In this document: positions 36,111 through 44,075 of the stretch, one piece after another
How the letters are laid out: each line of letters opens with the position of its first letter
How positions within the stretch are numbered: the stretch's first letter is position 1
DNA from: Paraburkholderia dilworthii
Lineage (GTDB): Bacteria; Pseudomonadota; Gammaproteobacteria; Burkholderiales; Burkholderiaceae
Reading direction: 5' to 3'
NCBI RefSeq assembly: GCF_000472525.1
Contig: NZ_AWZT01000038.1
Span: 197-64,196, forward strand
DNA: 64,000 nucleotides
Notes under the pieces: model-generated
What the model saw: only the letters and a program-made list of their open reading frames with translations
Told to the model about the DNA's origin: nothing
The model's database searches: none
Made by a program: the position numbers and the translations under genes

Positions 36111-36557
36111 ATGACTCGAAAACTGTACATCCTCAATGGCTCGAACCTGAACATGCTGGGCGTAAGGGAGCCTCACATATACGGCAGCACCACGCTGAAG
36201 GACATCGAACAGAACTGCCTGACACTCGCCGACGCGCTCAAGTTCGACTGCATATTCCGTCAGACCAACAGCGAAAGCGAGCTCATCGGCTGGATCCAGG
36301 AAGCGTTCCTGCAGGACGCCGCGCTGATCATCAATCCGGCCGGCTTTTCGTTCGGTCGTATTCCGGTACTCGATGCGGTCAAGCTCATCCAACGGCCGGT
36401 AGTGGAATTGCATATCACCAACATCCACAAGCGTTCGGAAGAATATCGTCACTCGACGATCTCGGTGGCGGCGACCGCGGTGATCTGTGGGGCAGGAGCG
36501 AATGGATATTTGCTAGCGATACGCGCGATTGAAGATCTGTGGGGCAACCAGACTTGA
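36111..36557 (+). CDS. Type II 3-dehydroquinate dehydratase-like protein, active-site His replaced
   Basis: A 148-residue protein of the AroQ/QuiB family, which removes water from 3-dehydroquinate. Canonical features are LNGSNLNMLGVREPHIYG (Arg19 and catalytic Tyr24), TNSESELIGWIQEAF, the INPA Asn75, and VVELHITNIHKRSEEYRHS (Glu99, His101, Arg108). The usual AYTHTS segment is GFSFGR, so the conserved active-site His at 81 is Phe. The usual SNHEGE is also altered to TNSESE. It may be a catabolic variant, process a related substrate, or be impaired. Operon with the MHS transporter (4-base gap) points to a catabolic quinate/shikimate-type role. Confidence 0.85.
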   Translation: MTRKLYILNGSNLNMLGVREPHIYGSTTLKDIEQNCLTLADALKFDCIFRQTNSESELIGWIQEAFLQDAALIINPAGFSFGRIPVLDAVKLIQRPVVELHITNIHKRSEEYRHSTISVAATAVICGAGANGYLLAIRAIEDLWGNQT

Positions 36558-36719
36558 GCGGTCCCTCAATTTAGGAAGCACGCGGGCTGCCCGCGGGAGT
36601 CCGCTTCGGCCGACATGCGCGCATCGAGCATCGGCTGATTTCGGAACAGACCGGCCGTTCGAGAGACCGTTGCATGGTTCTGGCGAGTGACAGAAATTGG
36701 CCGTTAGCCACCGCCCCGG

Positions 36720-37340
36720 TCAGTCGATCGTAGGAAGGACGAACCGTTCGCTGAACGTGAGATTTACCCCCACGAGCGGTCCGCCGGTTTGCTGGAGTCG
36801 GCCGCCCTCTGCGAGTGAACCTAGATCGAGACTGTAGAAACCAATCTCATCAATAAGGTCGCTTACCGCCTTTTTGGCGCCGACGTCGTCTCCGGACACG
36901 AAGAATGCGGTCTTCTGCTTTGCCGGCGAGAAATCCGAGATCCAGGACATCGGAACGGTGTTGAACACCTTGACGACCTTCGCTCCCGGAGCGAGATCTG
37001 CGACGATCTCGCTCGACGTCCGACCGGTTATGTCGCCTAGCGCCAAAGGTTGAACGCTGGCAACGCGATTGGTTGTATCCACCAGGATCCGGCCCGTCCA
37101 GTCGCCGACTGAAAATAACGCCGCCTGTACGTTCCACCATTTGACGGCGAGCACAACGAGATCCTGCTCCGCAGCCTCTCTCGCCGTTCCGGCCGCAGCG
37201 CCAGAACCCAACTCCGCCACAAGCGCGGCGAGTGACTCAGGTCCGCGCGAGTTGCTAAGTAAAACCTGGTGGCCGACCGATAGTGCGTGTTTAGCGATCG
37301 TCTGGGCGACAGGGCCAGCGCCGATAAAGCCGATTTTCAT
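36720..37340 (-). CDS. NADPH-dependent F420-reductase-like oxidoreductase
   Basis: A 206-residue Rossmann protein of the NADP oxidoreductase coenzyme-F420-dependent family (Pfam F420_oxidored). Visible are MKIGFIGAGPVAQTIAKHALSVGHQVLLSNSRGPESL (glycine-rich loop and NADP-selecting SNSRG), LVVLAVKWWNVQAAL, RILVDTTNR, and VVKVFNTVPMSWI. I start at 37340; the frame is open to 37820. Bacteria of this group lack F420, so the substrate is unknown. It is divergent from an HxlR regulator, whose operator palindromes lie in between. A relative of similar size is encoded at 38202. Confidence 0.8.
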   Translation of the reverse strand: MKIGFIGAGPVAQTIAKHALSVGHQVLLSNSRGPESLAALVAELGSGAAAGTAREAAEQDLVVLAVKWWNVQAALFSVGDWTGRILVDTTNRVASVQPLALGDITGRTSSEIVADLAPGAKVVKVFNTVPMSWISDFSPAKQKTAFFVSGDDVGAKKAVSDLIDEIGFYSLDLGSLAEGGRLQQTGGPLVGVNLTFSERFVLPTID

Positions 37341-37433
37341 TTCGAATTCCCTTGCTGATGTGGGTTGACCATTCATGGAGTGCCGGCGCGATCCAACGAC
37401 CGCGCTCGACGGACAAACCATGCTAGCCACATC

Positions 37434-37482
37434 ACTTGCAAAATGCAAGTAAACAAGCGAACTTAACTTGCGAGATGCAAGC
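37434..37482. promoter_or_regulatory. Paired palindromes, candidate HxlR operators
   Basis: 37434-37450 is ACTTGCA, three bases, TGCAAGT, a perfect 7-base inverted repeat. 37466-37482 is a second copy (ACTTGC, five bases, GCAAGC) that matches it except for two spacer bases and the last arm base. The copies start 32 bases apart, about three helical turns, just upstream of the HxlR gene. Binding by that protein is inferred. Confidence 0.7.
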
Positions 37483-37499
37483 GATGTTAAAATCTGCCC

Positions 37500-37952
37500 A
37501 TGAAGACGACGTGTAAAGAGGACCTTCGGTCCCATTGCGCAGTGAATTACGGCGTGGAGATCTTCGGCGACCGGTGGTCGCTCCTGATCATTCGCGACAT
37601 CGTTTTTGTCGGCAAGAAGACGTATGGCGAGTTCCTGAAATCGGAGGAGGGAATCGCGACCAATGTCCTGGCTTCCCGCCTTTCCTTTCTTGAGGGGCAA
37701 GGAGTTCTCTCGAGGGCGCCCAGCCCCGACGACAGGCGTAAGGACTTCTACACTCTGACCGACAAGGGCCTCGATCTCATTCCCATCGTGCTTAACATAG
37801 TCCTTTGGAGCGCGAAGCACGATTCGAAGTCGTACCTGCGGCGCCGCAAGGAGTTCCTGGCTCGTTTAAGTCGGAGCCCCATGCAGGTGAGCGAAGAGGT
37901 GAAGGCGCTGGTCCGCAATGGCGGATGTATCTTTCCTGAGAGCAAGGAATGA
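37500..37952 (+). CDS. HxlR-family transcriptional regulator
   Basis: A 150-residue protein with the HxlR winged helix: CAVNYGVEIFGDRWSLLIIRDIVFVGKKTYGEFLKSEEGIATNVLASRLSFLEGQGVL, then the wing RRKDFYTLTDKGLDL. The conserved N-terminal Cys is present (Cys13), as in redox- or aldehyde-sensing members. It is divergent from the F420-reductase-like gene and separated from it by two near-identical palindromes, a typical arrangement for control of the neighbouring oxidoreductase. Confidence 0.85.
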   Translation: MKTTCKEDLRSHCAVNYGVEIFGDRWSLLIIRDIVFVGKKTYGEFLKSEEGIATNVLASRLSFLEGQGVLSRAPSPDDRRKDFYTLTDKGLDLIPIVLNIVLWSAKHDSKSYLRRRKEFLARLSRSPMQVSEEVKALVRNGGCIFPESKE

Positions 37953-38201
37953 GCAAGGCGGGAAGCACGCCCCTTCCTGTCGCACGAACGATATGCATAA
38001 ACCACCGGCTACAAGGTGCTGCGAATAGCGAGGCCGATGTCCGAAACGGTCCGGGAACCCGCCATTAATGTTTCACCGACCCCAGCGGCTGATCGATGTC
38101 CGGACGCCGACCTCGACCGCCGGCGGCGCCCGCGCTTCAATCACACAGTGGTTGCTCTTTTTGAGAGGCAGGATCGCGTCGAGATCTACGATCACGATTA
38201 A

Positions 38202-38801
38202 CTAGTCGAACTGGACCAGGTCCTTAAAGATCAGTCGACCCCAGCTATTCCCGCGCGCCTGCACAAGCAGCCCGCCTTCCGAAAGCCCGCCAAGTTTGAT
38301 CGGGGCGAAACCAAGTTTTTCTGCTAGCGCACCAATCTCCGCCGCGGCGCTGTCATCGTCGCTCGCCAGGAACACTGCTCTCCTGCCACCATGTACCGCC
38401 GGATCCTGGTCAAGTACAGCAGCGACCAGATGATTGAAGCCCTTGACCAGTCGCGCGCCGGTGAAGGCGTGCGCGACGACCCTGGAAGAGGGCTGTCCTC
38501 CGAGTTCCTCAGGGGGCACGCCATAGGCATTGGTCACATCGACGATGGTCTTGCCCTGCCACGCGGGCAGCGCCTTCGCGACGTCCCGGTGCGACTCGAA
38601 ACGGACAGCCAAAAAGATGATGTCCGCCTTGACGGCGTCCGCGAGTTTTTTGGGGATGATCTCAGGTCCAATCGCGGCCGCATCGGATGCAAAGCTTTCC
38701 GGGTCGCGCGTGGTTGCAACAGATACTTCAATGCCGCTGCGGACAAATGCCTTTGCAAGAGCTTGGCCAATCTTGCCGAAGCCGATAATTGCGTAACTCA
38801 T
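38202..38801 (-). CDS. NAD(P)-binding oxidoreductase, F420-reductase-like
   Basis: A 199-residue Rossmann protein: YAIIGFGKIGQALAKAFVRSGIEVSVATTRDPESF at the N-terminus, IIFLAVRFESHRDVAKAL, KTIVDVTNAYGVP and LVKGFNHLVAAVL. It belongs to the same family as the protein at 36720 but is clearly diverged. The ATG at 38801 has AAGGAG upstream. It lies between one HxlR gene and an SDR gene and may be induced with them by reactive compounds. Substrate unknown. Confidence 0.8.
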   Translation of the reverse strand: MSYAIIGFGKIGQALAKAFVRSGIEVSVATTRDPESFASDAAAIGPEIIPKKLADAVKADIIFLAVRFESHRDVAKALPAWQGKTIVDVTNAYGVPPEELGGQPSSRVVAHAFTGARLVKGFNHLVAAVLDQDPAVHGGRRAVFLASDDDSAAAEIGALAEKLGFAPIKLGGLSEGGLLVQARGNSWGRLIFKDLVQFD

Positions 38802-38873
38802 ATGTTCTCCTTTGGTTCACCACGCCCTACCGGCTCCGAATACGGAACGGAGTGACCGGCCGGGCACGGCGCG

Positions 38874-39608
38874 TCAGATTTGCGCCAGGCCGCCGTCGAC
38901 AGCGACCTCGCTGGCAGTCATGAAGCTGCTGTCCTGCGACGCGAGAAAAGCCGCCACCGCCCCGATCTCCGCCGGATCGGCCATGCACTGAAGCGGATTC
39001 ATCGAGGCGAACGCTTTCATGCCTTCCTCGCCTAGCGCTTCCTTCGCGAGTTCGGTCGCCGTCGGCCCCGGCGACAGTACGTTCACCCGGATGCCAGTGC
39101 CCTTCAGGTCTTCCGCCCAGGTCCGCGCGAGGTTGCGCACCGCGGCCTTGCTCGCGCTATAGGCGCTGAATGCCGGGGCGCCCGTGGTGCCGGCGCTCGA
39201 TCCGGTCAGGATGATCGAACCGCCCCGGCCCATCAGCGGCAGCGCCTTCTGGATAGTGAAGATCGAGCCTTTGACGTTGGTATTGAAGATCTCGTCAATG
39301 TGCTCGGCGGTGATCTTGCCGAGCGGAAGCGGGCTTCCGGCCCCGGCATTGGCGAAGACGATGTCGAGGCTTGCGCGCTCGGCCTTCACAGCCGCGTAGA
39401 GCCGGTCGAGGTCGGCCGGATCGGAAACCGAGCCCTTCACCGCGCGGGCATTAGGCCCGAGCTCGGCCACAGCGGCGTCGAGCGCTTCCTGTCGGCGGCC
39501 GAAAATGAAGACGAAAGCGCCCTCTTCGATGAAGCGCTGTGCCGCGGCGCGGCCGATGCCGGTAGCACCGCCGGTGATCACGGCGGTCTTTCCATTCAGT
39601 CTGGTCAT
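38874..39608 (-). CDS. SDR-family oxidoreductase
   Basis: A 244-residue classical SDR with TAVITGGATGIGRAAAQRF (cofactor loop), IVFANAGAGSPLPLG (NAG motif), the catalytic Ser in IILTGSSAGTTG, YSASK with Tyr and Lys, and RVNVLSPGPTATELAKEALGEEGM. The Rossmann strand FIFGRRQEALD suggests NADP preference. I start at 39608, where AAAGGA precedes MTRLNGK; the frame opens at 39635. It is divergent from the HxlR gene at 39694 (85 bases), probably its regulator. Confidence 0.88.
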   Translation of the reverse strand: MTRLNGKTAVITGGATGIGRAAAQRFIEEGAFVFIFGRRQEALDAAVAELGPNARAVKGSVSDPADLDRLYAAVKAERASLDIVFANAGAGSPLPLGKITAEHIDEIFNTNVKGSIFTIQKALPLMGRGGSIILTGSSAGTTGAPAFSAYSASKAAVRNLARTWAEDLKGTGIRVNVLSPGPTATELAKEALGEEGMKAFASMNPLQCMADPAEIGAVAAFLASQDSSFMTASEVAVDGGLAQI

Positions 39609-39693
39609 GTCATGGATCCTTTGTGGGAGTTGCACAAGTATCCAGACCTGATTACATTATGACAAGTATGCACTTTTTGGTAAGTACCGAAAC

Positions 39694-40068
39694 ATGACGA
39701 CACCCTCTCAAATTTGCGATACCGGCTGCGGGCTCAACGCTACGCTGCGCATCATCTCGGGCAAGTGGAAACCGCTGATCCTGTTTTTTTTACGCGACGG
39801 CCCGAAGCGCTACGGCGAACTCAAGCGCTTGACGCAAGGCGTCAGCGACAAGGTGCTGATTCAGCAGTTGAAGGATCTGGAGGCCGATCGGGTGCTAGCG
39901 CGGACCGACTACAAGGAGGTGCCGCCGCGCGTCGATTACGCGCTGACCCCGCTCGGTCGCAGCCTGGCCGACGCGATCGTCCCACTGTGCACTTGGGGAA
40001 CCGAGAACGCGGCGGAAATGGCAAGCATCTTCGCCGGGCGCGATGCGTCGGAACAACCATCGCCGTGA
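39694..40068 (+). CDS. HxlR-family transcriptional regulator
   Basis: A 124-residue HxlR protein: ICDTGCGLNATLRIISGKWKPLILFFLRDGPKRYGELKRLTQGVSDKVLIQQLKDLEADRVLARTDYKEVPPRVDYALTPLGRSL has the complete fold with winged helix and PPRVDYALT wing. It is divergent from an SDR gene, a frequent HxlR arrangement. The 85-base intergenic region has repeated CAAGTAT elements (near 39637 and 39663) but no perfect palindrome. Confidence 0.85.
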   Translation: MTTPSQICDTGCGLNATLRIISGKWKPLILFFLRDGPKRYGELKRLTQGVSDKVLIQQLKDLEADRVLARTDYKEVPPRVDYALTPLGRSLADAIVPLCTWGTENAAEMASIFAGRDASEQPSP

Positions 40069-40282
40069 ATTGCAAATCGACCGTGCGCTTTGGGTCCGTT
40101 TGGCCCGCTCGCCGTCGGCCCGGATATGGGCCAGTCTGAGTCATTTGACGTCATGGTCTGGATCGTTGCCAATTGACGCGGAGTTATGAGGACATCTGTG
40201 CAGACTCGCTCAAGCATGGTCCCTGGCTCAAGTATCGCGATAGAGTGCCGATAAAGCCGTCACTGCGGAACTGAGAATAACC

Positions 40283-40816
40283 ATGCGCGTCAAGTACTCC
40301 AGTGCAAAGGCATTCACGTGCTGCGTCGCCGTTTTGTCGCTTACGCTGAGCCCGTTGCGTATGGCACGGGCATCGTCGGACGATACACGCGGCGCGGCGG
40401 CACTTTTTGTCGAGCAACAGCATATCGGGAGCAATCTTCCTTCGCTGGCCTGGATGGTCGCAATCCGCACGGTGACTTTTGCCGCGCTGGTGCACCGACT
40501 CGGACGAACGGAGGCCGCATCGCTCGTCCGCGCGAAGCTGAGCCTATACCGCAGTGACTATCAAGCGAGCTGGGACGCGAACCTCGCGTCTGCCTACGCA
40601 AACGAGTTGACGGCCGACGAACTGCGTTCGCTTGCAAAGTACGGTCCCACCTCGCCTTTCGCCTCAAAGCTGCGCTCGGTCCAAAACGACGTTGGCGGCG
40701 AGATGCAAGTCGCTTCCAAAGCCCTTTTGACGTCCTACGTCTCTATCGCGTTGAACGCCGCATTGAGGGAGGCTCCTTCGCCTGATTCGTCCGGCCACGT
40801 TGGCGATCCCCGGTAG
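40283..40816 (+). CDS. Secreted hypothetical protein, DUF2059-like
   Basis: A 177-residue protein with an N-terminal signal-like segment (CCVAVLSLTLSPLRMARAS). The C-terminal half has ANELTADELRSLAKYGPTSPFASKLRSVQNDVGGEMQ, resembling the DUF2059 pattern in which an acidic helix is followed by a F/Y-x-SPxGxK segment. The assignment is tentative, and function is unknown. The ribosome site is weak, so the start is uncertain. Confidence 0.5.
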   Translation: MRVKYSSAKAFTCCVAVLSLTLSPLRMARASSDDTRGAAALFVEQQHIGSNLPSLAWMVAIRTVTFAALVHRLGRTEAASLVRAKLSLYRSDYQASWDANLASAYANELTADELRSLAKYGPTSPFASKLRSVQNDVGGEMQVASKALLTSYVSIALNAALREAPSPDSSGHVGDPR

Positions 40817-41278
40817 TTGGACGGCCGATCCGTCGAGGAAAGTGATTTTCAAAAGCGCAGGTACGTAGGAGCCTAAGCGCAGTTTCGCCACCGTAGGCAC
40901 AGCAGCGTGGTGGCCATAGCAGTCCAGCGGGAAAGCGAGACTGCCCGCGACAGACTCATTTTCGTCAGGCTTCGATCGGATTCCAAGCCTCGAGGACACC
41001 GTACAAACGGGATACGTAGGCGGGCCGCATGTGTCGCGATCTAACACACAGCCCCAGACGGAAAGTTGGATCCGACCCACCGACCGCAGCGCGCACGTCT
41101 GCCTACCGATTCACACTGATCGCCATTGAAATCCAATACGTTCAACCACTTGTGTGATCGCTTACCGCGGCGCCACTGTTTGGCGCGCACTTTGCTTTGA
41201 TCACCATCGAGGAGTGGCGACACCCTCAAAACAAGCTCTGACATTCCTGACTGACTAATTTGCCCTTGGAGAATCGAA
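40817..41278. other. Intergenic region upstream of the small GG-leader peptide
   Basis: About 460 bases. The minus strand has an open frame (41080-40664) containing LLKITFLDGSAVQLPGIANVAG, but it is fragmentary and without a start site. Nothing else is supported. GGAG at 41267-41270 serves the peptide gene at 41279. Confidence 0.4.
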
Positions 41279-41464
41279 ATGAACACGCTAGTAATCAAAG
41301 ACCTCCCCGTAGCCGTTGAGATGGAGCGTACTGCGATGACCGCCGTCAGCGGCGGCAGGTTGCCGCAGCAGATCGTGAACATCATCCAGGCCGCTGCCGA
41401 CTATGCATATGACTCTCCTGTCCAGCACAGTTTTTCTGGCAGTGGGGCTTCTGTGACGTACTAA
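41279..41464 (+). CDS. Small peptide with double-glycine-type leader
   Basis: A 61-residue peptide from the ATG at 41279, with TTGGAG 8 bases upstream and a strong terminator 27 bases after the stop, so it is a stand-alone transcript. Residues 1-26 (MNTLVIKDLPVAVEMERTAMTAVSGG) look like a GG leader: an acidic amphipathic helix with hydrophobic spacing before AVSGG. Cleavage after Gly26 would release a 35-residue peptide rich in Ser, Ala, Gln and Tyr and lacking Cys. Similar short ORFs with LVIKDL...GG leaders occur in Burkholderiaceae, mostly unannotated, as far as I recall. No C39 peptidase, ABC exporter or modification enzyme is adjacent. A bacteriocin, RiPP precursor or signalling peptide is possible. 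Confidence 0.7.
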   Translation: MNTLVIKDLPVAVEMERTAMTAVSGGRLPQQIVNIIQAAADYAYDSPVQHSFSGSGASVTY

Positions 41465-41490
41465 CAGAAACACGGTGATCTCGTGGCTCA

Positions 41491-41519
41491 AGGCCCCGCG
41501 AACGAGGGGGCCTCTTTTA
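41491..41519 (+). terminator. Rho-independent terminator after the small peptide gene
   Basis: AGGCCCC (41491-41497) pairs with GGGGCCT (41507-41513) around a nine-base loop and is followed by CTTTTAA. It ends the peptide transcript before the convergent HutG-like gene. Confidence 0.85.
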
Positions 41520-41651
41520 ATTCGCTTCCGGTGAATTTATCTGCGCTGCGTCGATACGGCATCCGGCCTCGTCGGCAACTGTTCAACCTGGTCAGGAATC
41601 TGTCGAGCCATTTCTTCTACCCACGTGTTACGACGAGCATGGTCACGTGAT

Positions 41652-42620
41652 TCAAAGCAACCTGTACGCGAGTCGCGCGGCCGCTTTCGCGGTGCGCGTA
41701 TCCTGATCGAGCGTCGGGTTGTACTCCGCGATATCCGCCGCGCGGAGTTTGCCCGAAGCCCGCACGCACAGCGCCATCGCTTCGACCACCGATAGCGGTA
41801 CGCCCAACGCGGCGGGCGACGACACACCGGGCGCGGTGGCTGCCGGCAACACGTCGAGGTCGATTGTCAGGTAGACGTCGTCCGCTGCGTCGAGCAACTG
41901 CTGAAGCTCATCAAGACGCTGCGCCAGTTGCGTTTCCTGCATATCGACGTCGAGCACGTAGTGCACGCCGAGTCGCTCCGCGTGCGCGAACAGAGAAGCA
42001 GTATTGCCCAGATCGCTAATACCGAAGCACGCATAGTTGAATGGCACCCTTCGTTCCGCGCAGTCGACCGCGATCTGATCGAACGGCGTGCCGGAATTCG
42101 CTGGGCGCTTCTGGCGCAGATCGAAATGAGCGTCGAAGTTGATGATCAGCAGCTTGCGCAATGTGAGTGACATATCAGCGTTGCCGGCTTCACGCTGCTG
42201 ATGCAGCCGCCAACCGCTATACGTGCCCCACGCGACCTCATGACCGCCACCGAACACCAATGGCCGCCCACCGCACGCCAGCACTTCGCTGACCACGTGG
42301 GCCAGTTCCGCCTGGGCGCCTTCCAGGTCGCCGTCGTCGCACACCACGTCACCTGCATCGGCGAGCGCCGCCATCGACGTTTTGGCTGGCAAGCCCGCCA
42401 ACGCACGGCGCAATTCTTTTGGCGCATGCGCTGCGCCAAGCCGCCCTTGATTGCGGCGCACGCCTTCATCGGAACCGAAGCCGACGATCACTGGCGCATT
42501 GCGCTGCATCTGCATAGCGCTGCGGAACGGAATCACCTGATTGAAAACACGCCGCGTGTCGCCGGGCTCGCCGTCGTCGGAACGGCCCGCCCACACCTTG
42601 TCATGGAATGGGACTCTCAT
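41652..42620 (-). CDS. hutG: Formimidoylglutamase (HutG-like, ureohydrolase family)
   Basis: A 322-residue arginase-superfamily enzyme, expected to hydrolyse N-formimidoyl-L-glutamate to glutamate and formamide. The dinuclear Mn site is visible in FGGGHEVAWGTYSG, IINFDAHFDLR and TIDLDVLPAATAPGVSSPA; the full start FHDKVWAGRSDDGE and GFGSDEGVRRNQGR match the HutG type. No hutH, hutU or hutI is in the window. Instead its start overlaps by 4 bases the stop of an amino-acid ABC ATPase gene, so it is part of a transporter operon. Histidine-derived or other formimino/guanidino acids imported by that system are plausible substrates. Confidence 0.85.
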   Translation of the reverse strand: MRVPFHDKVWAGRSDDGEPGDTRRVFNQVIPFRSAMQMQRNAPVIVGFGSDEGVRRNQGRLGAAHAPKELRRALAGLPAKTSMAALADAGDVVCDDGDLEGAQAELAHVVSEVLACGGRPLVFGGGHEVAWGTYSGWRLHQQREAGNADMSLTLRKLLIINFDAHFDLRQKRPANSGTPFDQIAVDCAERRVPFNYACFGISDLGNTASLFAHAERLGVHYVLDVDMQETQLAQRLDELQQLLDAADDVYLTIDLDVLPAATAPGVSSPAALGVPLSVVEAMALCVRASGKLRAADIAEYNPTLDQDTRTAKAAARLAYRLL

Positions 42621-43393
42621 GTGCGCGACAACACCGCCTGCAGGAATGCGCGTGTGCGCGGCTGCAAAGGCGCAGAAAAAATCGTGGACGGCGGCCCCGC
42701 TTCAACGATCACCCCACCGTCCATGACAACCACCACGTCCGCCACTTCTTTCGCGAAGCCCATTTCGTGCGTGACGACCACCATCGTCATACCTTCGCTC
42801 GCGAGCAGGTTCATCACCTGCAGCACTTCGCCGACGAGTTCCGGATCGAGCGCGGACGTCGGCTCGTCGAACAGCATCACACGCGGCTGCATCGCCAGTG
42901 CGCGAGCAATCGCAACCCGCTGCTTCTGACCGCCGGACAGGCTCGCCGGCATCACATGCGCCTTATGCGCGAGCCCGACTTTCTCCAGCAGCGCGAGCGC
43001 AGCCGCTTCGGCCTCTCCTTTGCTGAGACCGCGCAACATGCGTGGACCCACGGTGATGTTGTGCAGCACCGACAAATGCGGGAACAGATTAAACGACTGA
43101 AACACCATGCCGACTTCGGTGCGCAGCGCATTCAGCGAGCGCTCCTTGAGCATCTCGCCCTGGTCGACTAGCCGATGCCCACAAATGTCGATCGTGCCGC
43201 CTTCTGCTTGTTCGAGTCCGTTACAGCAGCGCAGAAAAGTACTCTTGCCCGACCCGCTCGGCCCGATCACCACCACGACCTGCTGCGGCTGAATATCGAA
43301 GTCGATGCCGTTGAGCACGGTATGCGAGCCGAACGATTTCGTCAGACCGCGAATGCTAACAATAGGCTCATTGACTTTGGCCACGGTATTCAT
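42617..43393 (-). CDS. Polar amino acid ABC transporter, ATP-binding protein
   Basis: A 258-residue GlnQ/HisP-type ATPase: Walker A GPSGSGKST, Q-loop MVFQSFNLFPHL, signature LSGGQKQRVAIARAL, Walker B MLFDEPTSALDPE and switch His in VVVTHEMGF. It powers import with the permease and binding protein encoded upstream; its start overlaps the permease stop by 4 bases and its stop overlaps the HutG-like start by 4 bases, so the three are tightly coupled. Confidence 0.95.
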   Translation of the reverse strand: MNTVAKVNEPIVSIRGLTKSFGSHTVLNGIDFDIQPQQVVVVIGPSGSGKSTFLRCCNGLEQAEGGTIDICGHRLVDQGEMLKERSLNALRTEVGMVFQSFNLFPHLSVLHNITVGPRMLRGLSKGEAEAAALALLEKVGLAHKAHVMPASLSGGQKQRVAIARALAMQPRVMLFDEPTSALDPELVGEVLQVMNLLASEGMTMVVVTHEMGFAKEVADVVVVMDGGVIVEAGPPSTIFSAPLQPRTRAFLQAVLSRT

Positions 43394-44058
43394 TGCACCA
43401 TCCCTCCCGCACGCAAACGACGCTCGACGCGATGCAGCGCGTAATTGGTCGCCTGCGTCAACACCAGATACACCAGCGCGATGGCCAGATACACTTCGAG
43501 CGAACGATAGGACACGCTGATGATCTTCTGGCCTTCATGCATCAGATCGTCGATCGTCAACAGCGACACCAGCGCCGAGTTCTTGATCAACGCGATGAAT
43601 TCGTTGCCGAGTGGCGGGATCATCCGCACGATGGCCTGCGGCAAAATGATCGCACGCATGGCCTGCCCCGACGACATGCCGATCGAACGCGCCGCTTCCA
43701 TCTGGCCGCGATCGACGGACTGAATCGCGCCGCGCACGATCTCCGATACGTAAGCCGCCGAATACAGACCGAGCCCCAGCATGCCGCATACAAACGCCGG
43801 CAGCAGAATGCCGAATTGCGGCAGGCCGAAGAACAGCAAGAAAAGTTGCACAAGCAACGGCGTGCCGCGGAAGAACATCAGGTACGCGGTGCAGAAGCCG
43901 TACACGACGCGCCGCTGCGGCGTCAGCCGACCAATGCCGATCAGCAGTCCAAGCACACAACTGAGCGCAAGGGACGCGGCGGTCACTTCGACCGTCACCA
44001 ACGCGCCATGCATGATGTCTGGCCAACCGGCAATCACCGGCGAGAAGTCAAGTTCCAT
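43390..44058 (-). CDS. Polar amino acid ABC transporter, permease
   Basis: A 222-residue inner-membrane permease of the HisMQ/GlnP type with about five helices. It shows FFRGTPLLVQLFLLFFGLPQ, SAAYVSEIVRGAIQSVDRGQMEAARSIGMSSGQAMRAIILPQA (the EAA coupling loop) and PPLGNEFIALIKNSAL. The start at 44058 is the usual MELDFSP-like opening; the frame is open to 44100. A single permease gene implies a homodimer. Confidence 0.92.
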   Translation of the reverse strand: MELDFSPVIAGWPDIMHGALVTVEVTAASLALSCVLGLLIGIGRLTPQRRVVYGFCTAYLMFFRGTPLLVQLFLLFFGLPQFGILLPAFVCGMLGLGLYSAAYVSEIVRGAIQSVDRGQMEAARSIGMSSGQAMRAIILPQAIVRMIPPLGNEFIALIKNSALVSLLTIDDLMHEGQKIISVSYRSLEVYLAIALVYLVLTQATNYALHRVERRLRAGGMVQ

Positions 44059-44075
44059 TTCGTGTGTCCAGCCGT

